8,300 bases of DNA from Spirochaetales bacterium (GTDB lineage: Bacteria > Spirochaetota > Spirochaetia > Sphaerochaetales > Sphaerochaetaceae), in NCBI GenBank assembly GCA_022785155.1, contig JALFRH010000218.1, forward strand, positions 1 through 8,300. Direction: 5' to 3'. Shown here in pieces: positions 6,782 through 8,300 of the stretch. A program made the translations under genes and the position numbers. The notes below the pieces were generated by a model that saw only the letters and a list, made by a program, of their open reading frames with translations, searched no databases and had not been told where the DNA came from. How positions within the stretch are numbered: the first letter of the stretch is position 1; every line of letters starts with the position of its first letter.

Positions 6782-6853
6782 TTGATTTTTTGTATTTATA
6801 CAGTTTTATCCTAGATTATTCAATAGGTTTTGCATAAAAATACAAAAAATCAA
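6782..6853. repeat. 16-bp perfect inverted repeat spanning the operon promoter; candidate operator
   Basis: TTGATTTTTTGTATTT (6782-6797) is repeated as its exact reverse complement at 6838-6853, with a 34-nt centre at 6801-6834 plus three inner pairs, one of them mismatched. The left arm overlaps the -10 of the minus-strand operon promoter and the right arm lies about 15 bp upstream of its -35. The spacing and position suit two half-sites for the adjacent IclR-family regulator or another protein. The arms are AT-rich, but 16 contiguous matches are unlikely to be accidental. Confidence 0.55.
6795..6823 (-). promoter_or_regulatory. Promoter of the amino acid transport/aminotransferase operon
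   Basis: On the minus strand TTGAAT (6818-6823), a 17-nt spacer and TATAAA (6795-6800) form a good sigma70-type promoter. Transcription would start near 6788, giving a leader of about 26 nt before the ATG at 6762. It lies within the inverted repeat at 6782-6853. Confidence 0.6.
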
Positions 6854-6870
6854 GTTTATTCATTCATTGT

Positions 6871-6899
6871 TTCCCATTTTTCCACTTTCGTTTTAAAAT
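6871..6899 (+). promoter_or_regulatory. Promoter of the IclR-family gene
   Basis: TTCCCA (6871-6876), a 17-nt spacer and TAAAAT (6894-6899) make a moderate sigma70-type promoter about 50 nt upstream of the GTG start. It is back to back with the operon promoter; the right arm of the inverted repeat (6838-6853) lies between the two -35 elements. Confidence 0.45.
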
Positions 6900-6955
6900 C
6901 CATAAAGTATATTCCATCAAACCGAACAATAATCCCTTGCTTATGGAGGAAGACT

Positions 6956-7753
6956 GTGGAAGAAAAAGAAGAGAAGAAAAGCAATGATTACAGCTCAATG
7001 AGGCTTGCCAGACTGTTTAGGGTTCTGGAAGTCATGTCCACCAAAAAGGTCCCTACAAGGCTCATTGATCTATCGAAAGAACTTAACCTTCCCCAATCCA
7101 CAGTCTATAGATATGTCCAGGCCCTTATTTCAGAGGGATATGCATACACAGATGAAGAGAGCGGCAACTATGCCCTTACTTGGAAAGTATGTAAGGTATC
7201 CGATGCCATCAGAACCCCTACAGTCCTGAGAAACATTGCAAGCCCCTATCTCCATAGAATCGTGGATACCCTATTATTAAGTGCATGCCTTGTAGTCATG
7301 GAAGGATATAGGACAGTCTATCTATCCTTTATAGACAGTCCTGAAACCATCGGCGAATCCACCATCAGAATAGGAAAGAACGCCCCTATCCACACCTCCG
7401 GTTCGGGTAAGGTGCTCTTAAGCGTCCTTCCTAGACAAAAGGTGAAGGATATACTTGAAATATCAGGTATGGTTGCAATGACACCCAAGACAATAACAGA
7501 CGAAGAAGCCTTTTTCGTAGAACTGGAAAACGTAAGGAAAAAGGGATTCGCCATTGATGACGAAGAGTGCGAAGAAGGACACAGATGCGTCTCAGTCCCT
7601 ATCCTGGACTACTCAGGAAAGACTGTGGCGGCCATATCGGCCTTTGCAAGGATAGAAGACATGGATATGGACAAGATAGAGAATGTCTTCGTTCCATACC
7701 TTAAGAAGATTTCCGTAGAAATATCCAGAAAACTGGGGTACGAGATAAAATAA
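6956..7753 (+). CDS. IclR-family transcriptional regulator
   Basis: This is a regulator of 265 aa, normal for IclR proteins. I set the start at GTG 6956, which has GGAGG 6 nt upstream (6945-6949). The frame extends to a TTG at 6830, but that stretch covers the predicted promoter and the inverted repeat. Residues 18-75 form the winged helix-turn-helix (ARLFRVLEVM, LIDLSKELNLPQSTVYRYVQAL, then EEGY-like wing and YALTWKV). The C-terminal GAF-like effector domain shows the family landmarks NAPIHTSGSGKVLLS (142-156), RKKGFAIDDEECEEGHRCVSVPI (194-216) and KTVAAISAF (222-230). The first ten residues are unusually charged (VEEKEEKKSN). The gene diverges from the amino acid transporter operon and precedes a semialdehyde dehydrogenase gene, so it probably controls one or both. 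Its ligand is probably a catabolic intermediate; this is inference. Confidence 0.93.
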   Translation: MEEKEEKKSNDYSSMRLARLFRVLEVMSTKKVPTRLIDLSKELNLPQSTVYRYVQALISEGYAYTDEESGNYALTWKVCKVSDAIRTPTVLRNIASPYLHRIVDTLLLSACLVVMEGYRTVYLSFIDSPETIGESTIRIGKNAPIHTSGSGKVLLSVLPRQKVKDILEISGMVAMTPKTITDEEAFFVELENVRKKGFAIDDEECEEGHRCVSVPILDYSGKTVAAISAFARIEDMDMDKIENVFVPYLKKISVEISRKLGYEIK

Positions 7754-7813
7754 GTTCCAACTACAATACTCATCCCATATATTTGTTCATTATTTCTTTG
7801 CAGTAATGTTCTA

Positions 7814-7835
7814 GGAATAACTTTTTCGTTATTCC
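7814..7835 (+). terminator. Hairpin after the IclR-family gene, probable terminator
   Basis: GGAATAAC (7814-7821), loop TTTTTC, GTTATTCC (7828-7835) form a perfect 8-bp stem, followed by a pyrimidine-rich tail, CCTTTCTTTCTTTT. It lies 60 nt after the IclR stop and ends 12 nt before the -35 of the next promoter, which separates the two transcription units. Confidence 0.6.
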
Positions 7836-7847
7836 CCTTTCTTTCTT

Positions 7848-7877
7848 TTGACAATATGTTATAAAATCCCGTACATT
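7848..7877 (+). promoter_or_regulatory. Promoter of the dehydrogenase gene
   Basis: A perfect -35 TTGACA (7848-7853), an 18-nt spacer and TACATT (7872-7877, four matches to TATAAT) precede the gene at 7936. The roughly 50-nt leader is very AT-rich and contains TTAAAA/TTTTAA arms at 7890-7907. Confidence 0.5.
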
Positions 7878-7935
7878 AAAAACAAATTCTTAAAAATGAA
7901 ATTTTAATATCGTTTTTTGAAAAGAAAGGAAGTAT

Positions 7936-8300
7936 ATGAACTCTGTAGAAAAAAAGAAGTATTGTGTTTATGGAGAATGGAGGGAATCAAAGACCACAAA
8001 GTGGATGGATGTGACGGACTCCTCCACAGGAGAAGTCATTGCACAGGTTCCAAACTGTACTCAGGAAGAAGTTTTGGAGGCCATCGATTCCGCTGCCGCA
8101 GCTTTTCCTTCTTGGTCAATGGAATCTCTTTCAAAGAGGACACAGATGCTCTTCAAGTGGAGAAATATCCTTGTAGCCCATGAAGAAGAGCTTACATATC
8201 TATGTGCCAAGGAGCTGGGAAAGACCCTCAACGAGGCCCGTGGAGATGTTCTGAAGGCCATCGAACCTACAGAATTGGCTTGTGCAGCCCCCTTCCTGAC
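7936..8300 (+). CDS. Aldehyde dehydrogenase, CoA-acylating methylmalonate-semialdehyde type (N-terminal part)
   Basis: The first 121 codons of an NAD-dependent aldehyde dehydrogenase are present; the gene runs off the right edge before the catalytic Cys. The start is ATG 7936, with AAGGAAG ending 3 nt upstream. The reading frame gives YCVYGEWRESKTTKWMDVTD (9-28), STGEVIAQVPNCTQEEVLEAI, AAFPSWSMESLSKRTQMLFK and ELGKTLNEARGDVLKAIE (94-111). The 'G.W..S....WMDVT(D/N)..TGEVIA.VP' start and 'E.GKTL.EARGDV.(R/K).IE' are characteristic of methylmalonate/malonate-semialdehyde dehydrogenases (MmsA/IolA), which make propionyl-CoA or acetyl-CoA in valine, beta-alanine or inositol breakdown. The superfamily is firm and the subfamily is likely. 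It has its own promoter, separate from the IclR-family gene. A plus-strand frame from 7917 is an out-of-frame shadow. Confidence 0.8.
   Translation, partial: MNSVEKKKYCVYGEWRESKTTKWMDVTDSSTGEVIAQVPNCTQEEVLEAIDSAAAAFPSWSMESLSKRTQMLFKWRNILVAHEEELTYLCAKELGKTLNEARGDVLKAIEPTELACAAPFL

Noticed and set aside
6830..6955. N-terminal extension of the IclR-family protein to a TTG at 6830
   Set aside because: It would add 42 non-conserved residues and cover the promoter and inverted repeat. The GTG at 6956 has GGAGG at proper spacing and gives the normal family length.
7917..8183. Plus-strand 88-aa open frame
   Set aside because: It starts at a TTG and overlaps the aldehyde dehydrogenase in another frame, which has clear family motifs and a good ribosome binding site.

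Overview
The window looks like bacterial chromosome from a spirochaete, most likely a member of the Sphaerochaetales/Spirochaetia. The main clue is that two unrelated solute-binding proteins carry the same kind of exported leader. Each is a short MKK signal peptide ending in VFA, followed by NGS or AGS and an acidic/Lys stretch, with no lipobox cysteine, a style common in Sphaerochaeta and relatives. Frequent AGA/AGG arginine codons and a moderate GC content of roughly 45-50% in the right two thirds fit this. The assignment is inference, because no rRNA or marker gene is present.

Left region (1 to about 2620, clearly AT-richer). This is a divergent transport module. On the minus strand lie a NitT/TauT-type solute-binding protein (263-1297) and the beginning of its ABC permease (1-209, cut by the window edge). 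A terminator-like hairpin separates the two. Divergent on the plus strand is a LacI-family regulator (1585-2619). The intergenic space holds two copies of a CG-centred, LacI-type palindrome of the form GTGTnCGTnCAC. One is perfect and lies upstream of the regulator. The other is just downstream of the predicted -10 of the transporter promoter. This suggests a self-contained, possibly looping, regulatory circuit.

Junction (about 2615-2650). The LacI gene abuts the effector-binding half of a LysR-type regulator (2622-3254) that has lost its DNA-binding domain. Base composition shifts at the same point. The left module therefore looks acquired or rearranged, with the lysR gene truncated in the process.

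Right region (2622-8300). A minus-strand operon is read from 6762 down to 3322: family 3 (polar amino acid) solute-binding protein, HisM/GlnP-type permease, GlnQ/HisP-type ATPase and a class I/II PLP aminotransferase. Gaps are 1 nt, an 11-nt overlap and 19 nt, and the operon ends at a hairpin next to the stop. Divergent from it is an IclR-family regulator (6956-7753). After a hairpin and a new promoter comes the start of a CoA-acylating methylmalonate-semialdehyde dehydrogenase-like gene (7936 onward, truncated). Together these suggest import of an amino acid, transamination to a keto acid or semialdehyde, and possibly oxidation to an acyl-CoA. A 16-bp perfect inverted repeat brackets the operon promoter in the IclR/operon intergenic region and is the best operator candidate.

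I found no tRNA, rRNA, CRISPR, insertion sequence, phage gene or defence gene. I see no wholly new system. The most interesting points are the paired LacI operators, the pairing of a LacI regulator with a NitT/TauT transporter, the decapitated LysR gene at the composition break, and the long inverted repeat over the amino acid operon promoter.
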